This document shows positions 18,719-26,230 of a stretch of 64,000 bases of DNA, in pieces; within the stretch, counting starts at the first letter, position 1, and each line of letters begins with the position of its first letter. A model generated the notes under the pieces. The model worked only from the letters and a program-made list of their open reading frames with translations. It was not told where the DNA came from and made no database searches. The DNA is from Saccharopolyspora shandongensis (lineage in GTDB: Bacteria; Actinomycetota; Actinomycetes; Mycobacteriales; Pseudonocardiaceae). Where the stretch lies: NCBI RefSeq assembly GCF_900106995.1, contig NZ_FNOK01000013.1, forward strand, positions 124,001-188,000. Direction: 5' to 3'. A program made the translations under genes and the position numbers.

Positions 18719-18990
18719 TGGCGGTGCGCGCAGACGGCCGGCTGGTCGATTCGCCCATGCAGCCCGTGCAGTGCGGCACCTGCGGTGGCCGCGTCGAGGT
18801 CCGCAAGAGCAGCTGGGACCAGACCAGCATCCAGTGGCACGAAGAGGCCGTCCGAGCCTGCGCGGAGCGCCGAGACGCGCCTCCGGGGTCCGGCCCGAAC
18901 GGCCGGTTCTTCAGCGGCTGCAAGGCATTGCGGGATTCCGTGCGCGAAGCGGCGGCCCGCGGCGAGATCCCGATCCAGGCGGAGGACTGA
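18718..18990 (+). CDS. Small Cys-containing protein coupled to kshA
   Basis: I do not recognise the family of this 90-residue protein. It has a C-G-T-C knuckle near residue 20 followed by G-R-V-E-V-R-K-S-S-W-D-Q-T-S, a single Cys in R-A-C-A-E-R and another in S-G-C-K-A-L, four cysteines in all, which could form a zinc ribbon or bind iron. It ends in an acidic, helical tail. Its ATG overlaps the kshA stop (TGATG), so its synthesis is coupled to the oxygenase. An SDR gene follows after no gap. A role as a small electron carrier or stabilising partner for KshA is conceivable but not shown. Confidence 0.7.
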   Translation: MAVRADGRLVDSPMQPVQCGTCGGRVEVRKSSWDQTSIQWHEEAVRACAERRDAPPGSGPNGRFFSGCKALRDSVREAAARGEIPIQAED

Positions 18991-19791
18991 GTGCTCGACA
19001 CCACGAAGTACGGACCATGGGCGGTCATCGCCGGCGGATCCGAAGGCGTGGGCGCCTCGTTCGCCCACCGGCTCGCCGACGCCGGGATCAACCTGGTGCT
19101 GATCGCGCGGAAACCGGGGCCGCTGGCGGCCACAGCGGATGCGGTGCGGGCCAAGGGCGTGCAGGTGCGCGCCCTGGAGCTCGACCTGCTCGACCCGGGC
19201 GCGTTGCGGGCCATCAGGGACGTCACCGACGACCTCGACGTCGGCCTGCTGATCTTCAACGCGGGCGCCAACAGCTACGGCCACGAGTTCGTCACGGGCG
19301 ACCTCGACCGCGTGCGCGGCGTGATCGACCTGAACATCACCGCGCAGCTCGCGCTCACCCACCACTTCGGCGCGCTGCTGAAGGAGCGGGGCCGCGGCGG
19401 GGTGATCCTGGTCGGCTCGATGGCGGGCTACCTGGGCCAGGCGCAGATCAGCATCTACTCGGCGGTGAAGGCCTTCTCGCGGGTGTTCGCCGAGGGCCTG
19501 TGGCTCGAACTGCGGGAGCACGGCGTGGACGTCCTGGAGCTGGTGCTCGGCGTGACCCGGACGCCGGCGATGGAACGCGCCGGGCTCAACTTCGACATCC
19601 CGGGCTTGAACGTCGCCGAACCCGACGACGTGGCCCGGGAAGGGCTCGAACGGCTGCCGCACGGGCCGGTGTGGGTGGCGGGCGGCAACGCCGAGGCGGC
19701 GGCGAAGCGCAGCGGCCCCAATCGGGCGGAACTCGCCCTCGGCGCCCACGAAGCCTCGAAACGCCTGCTACCACCCGAGTCGAAGGCCTGA
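18991..19791 (+). CDS. Short-chain dehydrogenase/reductase in the kshA operon
   Basis: The 266-residue SDR has the cofactor loop G-G-S-E-G-V-G-A-S in place of the usual T-G-x-x-x-G-I-G, then N-A-G-A-N, a serine in V-G-S-M-A-G and Y-S-A-V-K with the catalytic Tyr and Lys. It lacks the common C-terminal T-P-M-x-x motif block and instead has R-T-P-A-M-E. GTG 18,991 directly follows the stop of the preceding gene, with GGAGG 5 bases upstream. Cotranscription with kshA suggests a hydroxysteroid dehydrogenase acting on ring substituents, or a keto-reductase. The position attacked is unknown. Confidence 0.8.
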   Translation: MLDTTKYGPWAVIAGGSEGVGASFAHRLADAGINLVLIARKPGPLAATADAVRAKGVQVRALELDLLDPGALRAIRDVTDDLDVGLLIFNAGANSYGHEFVTGDLDRVRGVIDLNITAQLALTHHFGALLKERGRGGVILVGSMAGYLGQAQISIYSAVKAFSRVFAEGLWLELREHGVDVLELVLGVTRTPAMERAGLNFDIPGLNVAEPDDVAREGLERLPHGPVWVAGGNAEAAAKRSGPNRAELALGAHEASKRLLPPESKA

Positions 19792-20099
19792 CGCGGCACG
19801 GATCACCGCAGCCCATGGTCGGCTGAGCAGCTGGGCCGCGGTTTCCCGCGTCGCTCTTGACCTATTCGCTCGGGCGGATCGCCAGCAAAGTCCTCAGTGG
19901 ACCTCCAATCACTCGCCCATGGTCATCAGCAGATGACCCCGGCGGAACCGTTCCCCCTCGCGCAGCATCCGACCGAGCCGCGGCTTGTCGCAGAACGATC
20001 TTGGATGCCCGTCTGCGCTCCCGGTGGACGCTCAGGAGCCGGGCCGACTGCCCAGGCTGTGACCACCGGCGAGGAGGCCCGAAGACGTGGCAGCCGCCG
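19792..20099. other. 308-base gap without a recognisable gene
   Basis: This stretch lies between the kshA-operon SDR and a convergent small gene. I see no convincing open frame with codon bias, no repeat shared with the rest of the window and no clear strong hairpin. A TTGACC hexamer at 19,857 could be a promoter element, but it leads into nothing recognisable. Confidence 0.5.
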
Positions 20100-20588
20100 T
20101 TACGCGACGCGGTCGGTGGCCGTGCGCCGGGTGAAGTTCATGTGCCAGTTGGTGATCCAGGTCCGCCCGTCGTCGAGGGAGAACGCCTGCTCCCAGTGGG
20201 CGCGGTCGGTGGTGATACCGGACCAGATGAAGCGCGCCTTGACCTTGCGGCCGTCGTGTTCGTCGTCGCCGTGGAAGACGCCGGTGCCGTCGGCGCCGAA
20301 GCTGCCGGTGACGGGTGGGAAGAGGGTGCCGGTGCGCTTGCTGGCCCAGTACAGCGACCACTGTGCGGTCGCCGGGTTGAACAGCCGCAGGGTCAGCCCG
20401 GAGAAGCCCTTGGTCGGGAACTCGATCTCGTCGAAGCTGGCGGCGCCGTCGAAGTGGCGGGAGGCGCGGGTGATGCCGGGGAACTCCTCCCAACGGTCGT
20501 CGCCCTCCGTCGGATCGAGGAAGTCCTTGCGCCAGCGGTTGACGACGTCGTAGGTGCCGGCGAAGAACGCGAAGTCGTTGTTCGTCAT
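20100..20588 (-). CDS. Conserved hypothetical protein, possibly a beta-barrel ligand binder
   Basis: The 162-residue protein starts M-T-N-N-D-F-A-F-F-A-G-T-Y and is rich in aromatic residues in alternating patterns (S-L-Y-W-A-S-K-R-T-G, W-I-T-N-W-H-M-N). This resembles the DUF1579/lipocalin-like proteins of actinobacteria. There are no cysteines and no signal peptide. It diverges from the WYL regulator at 20,654 with only 65 bases between the starts, so it is the likely target of that regulator. Its function is not known. Confidence 0.7.
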   Translation of the reverse strand: MTNNDFAFFAGTYDVVNRWRKDFLDPTEGDDRWEEFPGITRASRHFDGAASFDEIEFPTKGFSGLTLRLFNPATAQWSLYWASKRTGTLFPPVTGSFGADGTGVFHGDDEHDGRKVKARFIWSGITTDRAHWEQAFSLDDGRTWITNWHMNFTRRTATDRVA

Positions 20589-20653
20589 GCCGCAGACGTT
20601 AGGACCGGTTCCCTGACATCCTGTGTCAGTGGACCGGCCGTAGATTTGCGACC

Positions 20654-21619
20654 ATGCGCGCCGGTCGACTCCTCTCGCTTCTGCTCCTGCTGCAAAACCG
20701 CGGCCGGATGACCGCCGATGAGTTGGCGGCGGCGCTAGAGGTGTCGGTGCGCACGGTGTACCGGGATGTGCAGGCGCTGATCGCGGCGGGCGTGCCGGTC
20801 TACGGCGAGGCAGGGCACGCGGGCGGCTACGCCCTGCTCGACGGCTACCGCACGCGGCTGACCGGGCTGACCGCGGCCGAGGCGCAGGCCCTGTTCCTGG
20901 CCGGTCTCCCCGGGCCGGCGGCCGAGCTGGGGATGGGCTCGGTCCTGGCAGCGGCCGAGCTCAAGATCGAGGCGGCCCTGCCGGTCGCGCTGCAGGACCA
21001 GGTCCGGCGGATCCGTGAGTGCTTCCACCTCGACGCCCCGGGCTGGTACCGGCAGGCGGACGAGGTGCCGCATCTTCCGACGGTGGCGGCCGCGGTGTGG
21101 GAGCGGCGGGCCATCCGCGTGCGCTACCGCCGGTGGCATACCCCGCAGCTGGTTGAGCGGCGCCTGGAGCCCTACGGGATCGTGCTCAAGGCCGGACGCT
21201 GGTACACCGTCGCCCGTGCCGGCGATGACCTGCGCACCTACCGGATCGGGCAGATCCTCGACCTGGAGCCGCTGGACGAGGTGTTCGACCCACCGGCCCG
21301 CTTCGACCTGGCTCGTCACTGGCAGTCCCATACGGCGCGACTGCAGGATCGGCTGTGGCAGGGCGAAGCGGAGATACGCATCTCACCGGTCGGCATCACC
21401 CGCCTCCAGGACGTCGCGGCGCAGGCGGTGCTCGATGGCGTGAACCAGGGAAAGCTGGAGCCCGGCGGCTGGCGCCGGGCCGTCATCCCCATCGAGAGCC
21501 TCGCCCACGCGGAGGCAGAGCTGCTGCGGCTAGGCCCGGAGGTGGAGGTGCTCGCACCGTCGGAGCTTCGGGAGCGCATCGCCACATCGGCACGGACCAT
21601 GGCGACGCTCTACGACTGA
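20654..21619 (+). CDS. YafY-type transcriptional regulator (HTH-11 plus WYL domain)
   Basis: The 321-residue protein has an N-terminal winged helix (residues about 1-60; L-A-A-A-L-E-V-S-V-R-T-V-Y-R-D-V-Q-A-L) and a WYL domain in the middle, with R-R-L-E-P-Y-G-I-V-L-K-A-G-R-W-Y-T-V-A-R near 175-195, followed by the WCX-like C-terminal extension. Such proteins bind DNA and sense a nucleotide or other small ligand through the WYL domain. It diverges from the 162-residue protein and probably controls that promoter. Its start is close to the promoter region, and no strong ribosome site is visible. Confidence 0.85.
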   Translation: MRAGRLLSLLLLLQNRGRMTADELAAALEVSVRTVYRDVQALIAAGVPVYGEAGHAGGYALLDGYRTRLTGLTAAEAQALFLAGLPGPAAELGMGSVLAAAELKIEAALPVALQDQVRRIRECFHLDAPGWYRQADEVPHLPTVAAAVWERRAIRVRYRRWHTPQLVERRLEPYGIVLKAGRWYTVARAGDDLRTYRIGQILDLEPLDEVFDPPARFDLARHWQSHTARLQDRLWQGEAEIRISPVGITRLQDVAAQAVLDGVNQGKLEPGGWRRAVIPIESLAHAEAELLRLGPEVEVLAPSELRERIATSARTMATLYD

Positions 21620-21668
21620 AGTCCGCCAAGTGGAGCACTCAGCCACACCCGGACGCACCGTCAGCATT

Positions 21669-21717
21669 GGTCGTGAGCGCAAAAGCCGGTTTCTAGCCGG
21701 AATTCGCACTCACGACC
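21669..21717. terminator. Two-tier hairpin between convergent genes
   Basis: GGTCGTGAG at 21,669 pairs with CTCACGACC at 21,709, and the interior adds GCCGG/CCGGC around TTTCTA. The element lies between the WYL regulator and the DUF397 genes, which converge. The outer GTGAG/CTCAC and inner CCGG arms recur in the hairpin at 26,143-26,188. Confidence 0.65.
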
Positions 21718-21723
21718 CACCGC

Positions 21724-21897
21724 TCACCGCTCGAAACGCCCAGCCTTGACGGCCCGCAGGAAGCCAGCGACATCGACGTCCAGACGCGGCCCCTCCGGAT
21801 CCTTCGAGTCCCGGATCAGCCCGAGCGGGCTGGATAACTCCACACAGTTGCCGTTGGCATTGGAGTAGCTGGACTTCTGCCAGGCGTGGGTGCTCAT
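21724..21897 (-). CDS. DUF397 protein, second of a tandem pair
   Basis: This 57-residue protein has the DUF397 pattern: W-Q-K-S-S-Y-S-N-A-N-G-N-C-V-E-L near the start, then I-R-D-S-K-D-P-E-G-P and a C-terminal F-L-R-A-V-K-A-G-R-F. ATG 21,897 is preferred because GGAGGA lies just upstream. DUF397 proteins are encoded in pairs or triples with XRE/DUF5753 regulators throughout the Pseudonocardiaceae and Streptomyces and are thought to act as partners or antagonists of those regulators. It is 28 bases downstream of a close paralogue. Confidence 0.88.
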   Translation of the reverse strand: MSTHAWQKSSYSNANGNCVELSSPLGLIRDSKDPEGPRLDVDVAGFLRAVKAGRFER

Positions 21898-21925
21898 CTT
21901 TCCTCCAAAGACGAACTTCCCGCAG

Positions 21926-22102
21926 TCATCGGTCGAACCGGCCAGCCTTGACAGCCCGTACAAAGGCAGCGACGTCAGCACGCAGCACCGGCCCGTCACA
22001 ATCCTTCGAGTCCCGGATCAGACCGGGCGGGCTGGACAACTCGACGCAGTGCGTTTCTTGGCCGCTGTAGCTGCTCTTGCGCCACTGGGTTTGCTTGATC
22101 AT
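21926..22102 (-). CDS. DUF397 protein, first of a tandem pair
   Basis: The 58-residue protein (W-R-K-S-S-Y-S-G-Q-E-T-H-C-V-E-L, I-R-D-S-K-D, F-V-R-A-V-K-A-G-R-F-D-R) is clearly paralogous to the next gene, from which it differs mainly around the conserved Cys. Its ATG overlaps the stop of the XRE regulator (ATGA), so it is coupled to that gene, and a GGAGGC site precedes it. The tandem arrangement suggests local duplication. Confidence 0.88.
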   Translation of the reverse strand: MIKQTQWRKSSYSGQETHCVELSSPPGLIRDSKDCDGPVLRADVAAFVRAVKAGRFDR

Positions 22103-22980
22103 CCGCTTGCCTCCAACTCTCGGACCACATCGAGGACGAACGCTGATGAATCTTCGGGACTGATCGCGGCGCGGCGAATCGCTGCCGATGCGCGCCGGTA
22201 GGTCACCACGTCGTCGTCTTCGTAGAGGAACACCGACGACCGGTGGTTCTCGATCGCGATGATCGCCGGTGACTCCTTGAAACCGTAGATGACGAATGGC
22301 CCCATCAAGCCGGGATGCCATCCGCCACCGGTCGGCACGATCTGGATCGCCGTCCCTTTCTTCCCGTTGAGCTCCACCAACCGACGAAGCTGCTCGATGA
22401 GAACTGCCTTCCCACCAATGCACTGGCGAAGTGCGGGCTCGCCGATCAGCACAGTGTGATCAACTGATCGATCATCGCGTTGAGCCAGTTGGTCCTGGCG
22501 GTCGAGTCGGAGCTTTACGCGCGTCTCGACCACGTGCGACGCCAAGGCATCGTCATCGCCGATGATCGCCTTTGCATACTCGTAGGTTTGAAGGAGTCCG
22601 GATACGACGAGCGGGCACCAGTCGACGATCTCGATGGCAGTTCGTTCGCATTCGACGATGCCTGCCAGCTGCTCCGAGACGCCACCGGCGAGCCAGTTCG
22701 ACTCACGTGCATTGCGAGCCAGGTCGAGGATCTGCCGTCGCCGTTTGCCGGTCACACCGAGCACGGCGAGAAACGCGGAGACGTCATCGGTAGTCGGCAC
22801 TCGCTTGCCGGTCTGCCACTGCGAGATCGTGCTGTGGGACTTGTCGAGCAGGCGTCCAGCCTGCCGCGCTGTCAGATCGGAGTCGTCGAGCGCTCCCCGC
22901 AATGCGGCGGCTAGCGCGCGAGTTCGCGGTGTACCAGCGGTGTCGCCCACGTTCCACAGCTTACGGCGTTCTTGAGTCAT
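22099..22980 (-). CDS. XRE-family regulator with DUF5753 domain
   Basis: The 293-residue protein has a lambda-repressor-type helix-turn-helix at about residues 20-75 (T-A-R-Q-A-G-R-L-L-D-K-S-H-S-T-I-S-Q-W) and then the DUF5753 domain with P-L-V-V-S-G-L-L-Q-T-Y-E-Y-A-K-A. The reading frame could be extended upstream, but ATG 22,980 gives the usual family length. The two DUF397 genes follow with overlap, so the three form one operon of the developmental-regulator type (WhiJ-like). A divergent small gene starts at 23,109. Confidence 0.88.
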   Translation of the reverse strand: MTQERRKLWNVGDTAGTPRTRALAAALRGALDDSDLTARQAGRLLDKSHSTISQWQTGKRVPTTDDVSAFLAVLGVTGKRRRQILDLARNARESNWLAGGVSEQLAGIVECERTAIEIVDWCPLVVSGLLQTYEYAKAIIGDDDALASHVVETRVKLRLDRQDQLAQRDDRSVDHTVLIGEPALRQCIGGKAVLIEQLRRLVELNGKKGTAIQIVPTGGGWHPGLMGPFVIYGFKESPAIIAIENHRSSVFLYEDDDVVTYRRASAAIRRAAISPEDSSAFVLDVVRELEASG

Positions 22981-23108
22981 TTCGGATACCACCCAAAAGG
23001 TTGAGGGCAACGAGCTTGCGGTCTCAGCCCGTGACCAGGAATTAATTGACCTGGGTGGTTCGTGACCGGTTGCGAAGCGATCACGTCCCAATATAGCCGA
23101 AGAGCGTC

Positions 23109-23387
23109 GTGGAGGTGGTTTCGTTGGTGCTGGAGGCGTGGCCTCGGTGGTTGCCGTCGCCTGGATTGCGGGCGTTGGACACGCATCTCGTGCTTCGACC
23201 CGGCGGCGCCGGCGAGTGCGGTGCCGAGGTGATGTGGGCCGCCGTCGGGCATCCGACCACGACCCGGCCACGCTGCTCGGTTTGCGTGCGGATCACGAAA
23301 GCGCGCAAGAACGCCTCGAATCCAGTCCGATCCGGCGCGGCGGTAACGCACTTGCGGAAGCAGCGGTGCGTCAAGCGAGAACGGTGA
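23109..23387 (+). CDS. Putative small Cys-bearing protein
   Basis: This GTG-initiated frame encodes 92 residues with T-H-L-V-L-R-P-G-G-A-G-E-C-G-A-E-V, then R-P-R-C-S-V-C-V-R-I-T-K-A-R and a basic tail, so a C...C-x-x-C metal knuckle is possible. Third codon positions are moderately G/C-rich, as expected for coding DNA here, but there is no clear ribosome site. It is divergent from the XRE/DUF397 operon across a 128-base gap holding CCAGG-AATTAATTGA-CCTGG. It may be a real accessory gene or chance. Confidence 0.4.
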   Translation: MEVVSLVLEAWPRWLPSPGLRALDTHLVLRPGGAGECGAEVMWAAVGHPTTTRPRCSVCVRITKARKNASNPVRSGAAVTHLRKQRCVKRER

Positions 23388-23425
23388 TCTGACCACATCG
23401 GACGGTGACCAGGCCGGGAGGCGTC

Positions 23426-23593
23426 ATGTTCTGGTTGCAGCTGGGCACGCTCATCGCGTTCAACGTCGTCATCTTCGCGATGCTGTTCATCCCGGCATCG
23501 AATCCGCAGCACGCCAGTCGCCAGGCAAGCCAGGGAACATCACCGGGGGCGTGCATCACGGCACCAAGCATGATTTTCTCCTCGTGCGAATAA
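23426..23593 (+). CDS. Putative small single-span membrane protein
   Basis: The ATG 23,426 frame, preceded by GGGAGG, encodes 55 residues. It starts with a hydrophobic segment of about 24 residues (M-F-W-L-Q-L-G-T-L-I-A-F-N-V-V-I-F) and continues as a polar tail without obvious motifs. The tail composition is ordinary, and the frame ends near the MFS gene, which converges. It is supported only by the ribosome site and the hydrophobic helix. Confidence 0.35.
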   Translation: MFWLQLGTLIAFNVVIFAMLFIPASNPQHASRQASQGTSPGACITAPSMIFSSCE

Positions 23594-23620
23594 CTTCTGC
23601 GGATAACCGGCAAATCCGGG

Positions 23621-24880
23621 TCAACTCACCGCAGCAGGAACAGGGGTGTCGTCTTCGTGCTCATGACGGCCTCCGGGCGCATCGGCCTCGGCGCGTCGAG
23701 TCGTGGCAACGGCGAGCAGTCCGATCGGCAGCAGCGCGGCACCGGTCACGACAGCGCCCAGCGCGGCAGGTCCGACCAGACCCCACGAGGTCGACAGGGT
23801 GGCCCCGGCCACCGCGGCGCCGACTGCGGTGCCCAGGTTGAACGCCGCGGTCGCCAACGAGGACGCCAGCGTCGAACCGTTGCCCGCGTGGCGCAGCGTC
23901 TGGGCGATCAGCACCGGGTTGGCCCCCAGTCCCGACGCCCCGAGCAGGACGACCAGCGCGACCACGACCGTCGACCGGGTCGAGCTGAACACGATCAGCA
24001 CCAGCAACAACGAGGTCAGCGCGAACGCTCCGGCGACGGTCGCGAGCGGACGACGGTCGCCGAGACGACCGCCCACGGCCGTGCCCACCAGCGCGCCGAT
24101 CCCGAACCCGACCAGCACCAGGGGCACGAACTCGACCGGGATGCCGGCGCCGTCGGTGAGCAGCGGGCTGATGTAGCTGTAGGCGCCGAGGAATCCGGCC
24201 TGGGCGAGCCCGATCGCACCCAGCACGACCCACAACCGCCACGGCCGCAGCGCGGCCAGCTCCCCGCGCACCGTGACCTCCGCGCGTTGGGTGCCGCTGG
24301 TGGTCGGCATGAATCGCAGCACTGCGGCGATGGCCAGGAACGTCAGGCCCGCCAGCATCCAGAACGGGCCCCGCCAACCGGTGTACTGCCCGACGAAGGT
24401 GCCCAACGGCACACCGGCGACCACGGCCAGGCTCAGCCCGCCCGACATCACCGACAGCGCCCGGGCACTCTTCCCCGGACCGGCGGCCGTGGTGGCCACC
24501 ACGGCACCGACCGCCCAGAACGTCCCGGTGGCCAGCGCGGTGACCACCCGCGAGACGGTCACCACGGCGAACGAACCGCTCAACGCCGCCACGACGTGCC
24601 CCACCGCGAACACCACCAGCGACAGCACCAACGTCGCCCGCTGGGGCAGGCGCAGAGTGGCCAGCGCCATCACCGGCGGCCCGACGATCATCCCGACCGC
24701 GAACGCGGACACCAACAGCCCCGCTCGTGCGACATCCACGCCCAAGTCGGCAGCCGCCTCGGGCAGCAGCCCCGCGATCATGAACTCGGTGGTGCCCATC
24801 AGGAAGATGCCCGCCGCGATCACGTAGACCAGTCCCGGCGTCCGCGTGCTGCTCGTGGCACCCCGCAGCGATGTGCTCAA
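23621..24880 (-). CDS. MFS transporter of the Cmx/AraJ drug-export type
   Basis: The protein has 12 predicted membrane segments. The first reads V-I-A-A-G-I-F-L-M-G-T-T-E-F-M-I-A-G-L-L-P, typical of the Cmx/YdhP/AraJ DHA1 exporters, and G-G-R-L-G-D-R-R lies in the loop of the second half. TTG 24,880 (419 residues) is chosen because GGAG lies 4 bases upstream; a GTG at 24,949 would give 442 residues. The end carries an acidic, His-rich tail. It diverges from the XRE regulator at 25,045 across a 25-bp palindrome and is probably repressed by it. Export of a drug or sugar-like compound is likely; the substrate is unknown. Confidence 0.82.
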   Translation of the reverse strand: MSTSLRGATSSTRTPGLVYVIAAGIFLMGTTEFMIAGLLPEAAADLGVDVARAGLLVSAFAVGMIVGPPVMALATLRLPQRATLVLSLVVFAVGHVVAALSGSFAVVTVSRVVTALATGTFWAVGAVVATTAAGPGKSARALSVMSGGLSLAVVAGVPLGTFVGQYTGWRGPFWMLAGLTFLAIAAVLRFMPTTSGTQRAEVTVRGELAALRPWRLWVVLGAIGLAQAGFLGAYSYISPLLTDGAGIPVEFVPLVLVGFGIGALVGTAVGGRLGDRRPLATVAGAFALTSLLLVLIVFSSTRSTVVVALVVLLGASGLGANPVLIAQTLRHAGNGSTLASSLATAAFNLGTAVGAAVAGATLSTSWGLVGPAALGAVVTGAALLPIGLLAVATTRRAEADAPGGRHEHEDDTPVPAAVS

Positions 24881-24974
24881 CGTCTCCGCCCCTCCAGGTG
24901 GCTCTCCATCGGGTCCGTAGCGGATCCCGACGCCCAGGAAACTCCGCACGTCGCGGGTGTGGGAGGCGGCGTTC

Positions 24975-24999
24975 AGGGGGGTGCTGGCAGCACCCCCCT
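24975..24999. promoter_or_regulatory. 25-bp perfect palindrome, candidate operator
   Basis: AGGGGGGTGCTG and CAGCACCCCCCT flank a single G and form a perfect 12+1+12 palindrome. It lies 95 bases from the MFS start and 46 bases before the XRE regulator. Its symmetry and divergent placement fit the operator of that regulator. Confidence 0.6.
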
Positions 25000-25044
25000 C
25001 GCAGAACCTGGCAGCGGTGGACCGGGCGTCGTAACGTCGGCGGC

Positions 25045-25977
25045 ATGGGCAAGCAGCACCACGCGGAGATCGGCGAGTTCCTGACGTCGCGGCGGGCCCG
25101 GATCACTCCCGACCAGGTCGGGCTGCCGGTCTACGACGCCGCCAAACGCCGCGTGCCCGGACTGCGCCGCCAGGAGGTCGCCACCCTCGCCGGGCTTTCG
25201 GTCGACTACTACACGCAGATCGAGCGCGGGAAGGTCAACGGCGTCTCCGAATCGGTGCTCGACGCGATCGCCCGCGCACTGCAACTGGACGAGGCCGAGC
25301 GCTCCCACTTGTTCGACCTGCACCGCAGCGCCACCACCAGCCCGCAGCGGCCCCGGCCCCGCCGCACGAAGGCCATCCGGCCGATGGTGCAGCGCCTGGT
25401 GGACTCCATGACGGTGCCGGCGTTCGTGCGCAACGCCCGCCACGACTTCGTCTGCGGCAACCAGCTGGCCTACGCCTTCTACTCCCCGCTCTACCCCGAC
25501 CCGCTGCACCCCGACCCCGGCCAACCGGTCAACTTCGTCCGGTTCTGCTTCCTCGACCCCCGGGCACGGGACTTCTACCCCGACTGGGAATGGATGGCCG
25601 ACAGCGCGGTCAACCTGCTGCGCACCGACGCCGGCCGCGACCCCTACGACCGGGGAATCTCCGATCTGGTCGGAGAATTGTCCACCCGCAGCGAGGAATT
25701 CCGGGTGCGCTGGGCCAAGCACAACGTGCGGCTGCACTACACCGGCACCAAGACCTTCCACCACCCCGTCGTCGGCGACATCACGGTCACCTACGAAACG
25801 ATGCCGCTGCCCGCCGACCCCGGCCTGGTCCTCACCATCTACAGCCCCGAACCCGGGACCGCGTCCGCCGACGCCATGACCCTCCTCGCCACCTGGGCCG
25901 CCACCCACCTCGGCGAAACCGCGCCCACAGCCGACGACCAAGCCGAGCGGTCGCCATCCCAGCGCCCCGAGCACTGA
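25045..25977 (+). CDS. MmyB-like XRE regulator
   Basis: The 310-residue protein starts with a helix-turn-helix (about residues 10-85; L-R-R-Q-E-V-A-T-L-A-G-L-S-V-D-Y-Y-T-Q-I-E-R-G). The MmyB-like ligand-binding domain that follows begins near residue 110 (P-A-F-V-R-N-A-R-H-D-F-V) and has the family's R-F-C-F-L-D-P and F-H-H-P-x-V-G features. Such regulators are usually paired with a divergent transporter or dehydrogenase, as here with the MFS gene. ATG 25,045 is preferred over upstream in-frame codons because the domain starts there. Confidence 0.88.
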   Translation: MGKQHHAEIGEFLTSRRARITPDQVGLPVYDAAKRRVPGLRRQEVATLAGLSVDYYTQIERGKVNGVSESVLDAIARALQLDEAERSHLFDLHRSATTSPQRPRPRRTKAIRPMVQRLVDSMTVPAFVRNARHDFVCGNQLAYAFYSPLYPDPLHPDPGQPVNFVRFCFLDPRARDFYPDWEWMADSAVNLLRTDAGRDPYDRGISDLVGELSTRSEEFRVRWAKHNVRLHYTGTKTFHHPVVGDITVTYETMPLPADPGLVLTIYSPEPGTASADAMTLLATWAATHLGETAPTADDQAERSPSQRPEH

Positions 25978-26142
25978 CGTCCCGCTCCTCCTCGCAATGT
26001 CCGCAGTGGACCGACCGGTGGGAGCGAGGAACTGCGCGCGACTTTCCAGGACACTTCCGGGACCAAGCTGTTCGCCTGCATGCCAGCCGACCAGACGACG
26101 GCGGAAAACTGCCGCAGCTCATCGAGGATCCCCGAACGGGGT

Positions 26143-26188
26143 CTCGTGAGTGTTCACTCCGGTTCTTACCGGCGCGAACACTCACGAG
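26143..26188. terminator. Perfect 13-bp hairpin between convergent genes
   Basis: CTCGTGAGTGTTC pairs perfectly with GAACACTCACGAG across a 20-base loop that itself contains CCGG...CCGG. It lies between the XRE regulator and kst4D, which converge, and shares its outer and inner arms with the hairpin at 21,669. The remaining bases of this 253-base gap hold nothing recognisable. Confidence 0.7.
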
Positions 26189-26230
26189 GACTAGGGCCGC
26201 TACCAGGCGTCGCCGTCGCGGCAGTCGCGG

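Noticed and set aside
17500..18990. 496-residue frame overlapping kshA in another phase
   Set aside because: Only its last 90 residues are a plausible gene (kept as 18,718-18,990); the rest is an Arg/Gly/Pro-rich shadow of kshA.
23081..23512. Minus-strand frame opposite the putative small genes at 23.1-23.6 kb
   Set aside because: The product is Arg/His/Asp rich without motifs or a ribosome site and is less gene-like than the plus-strand frames.
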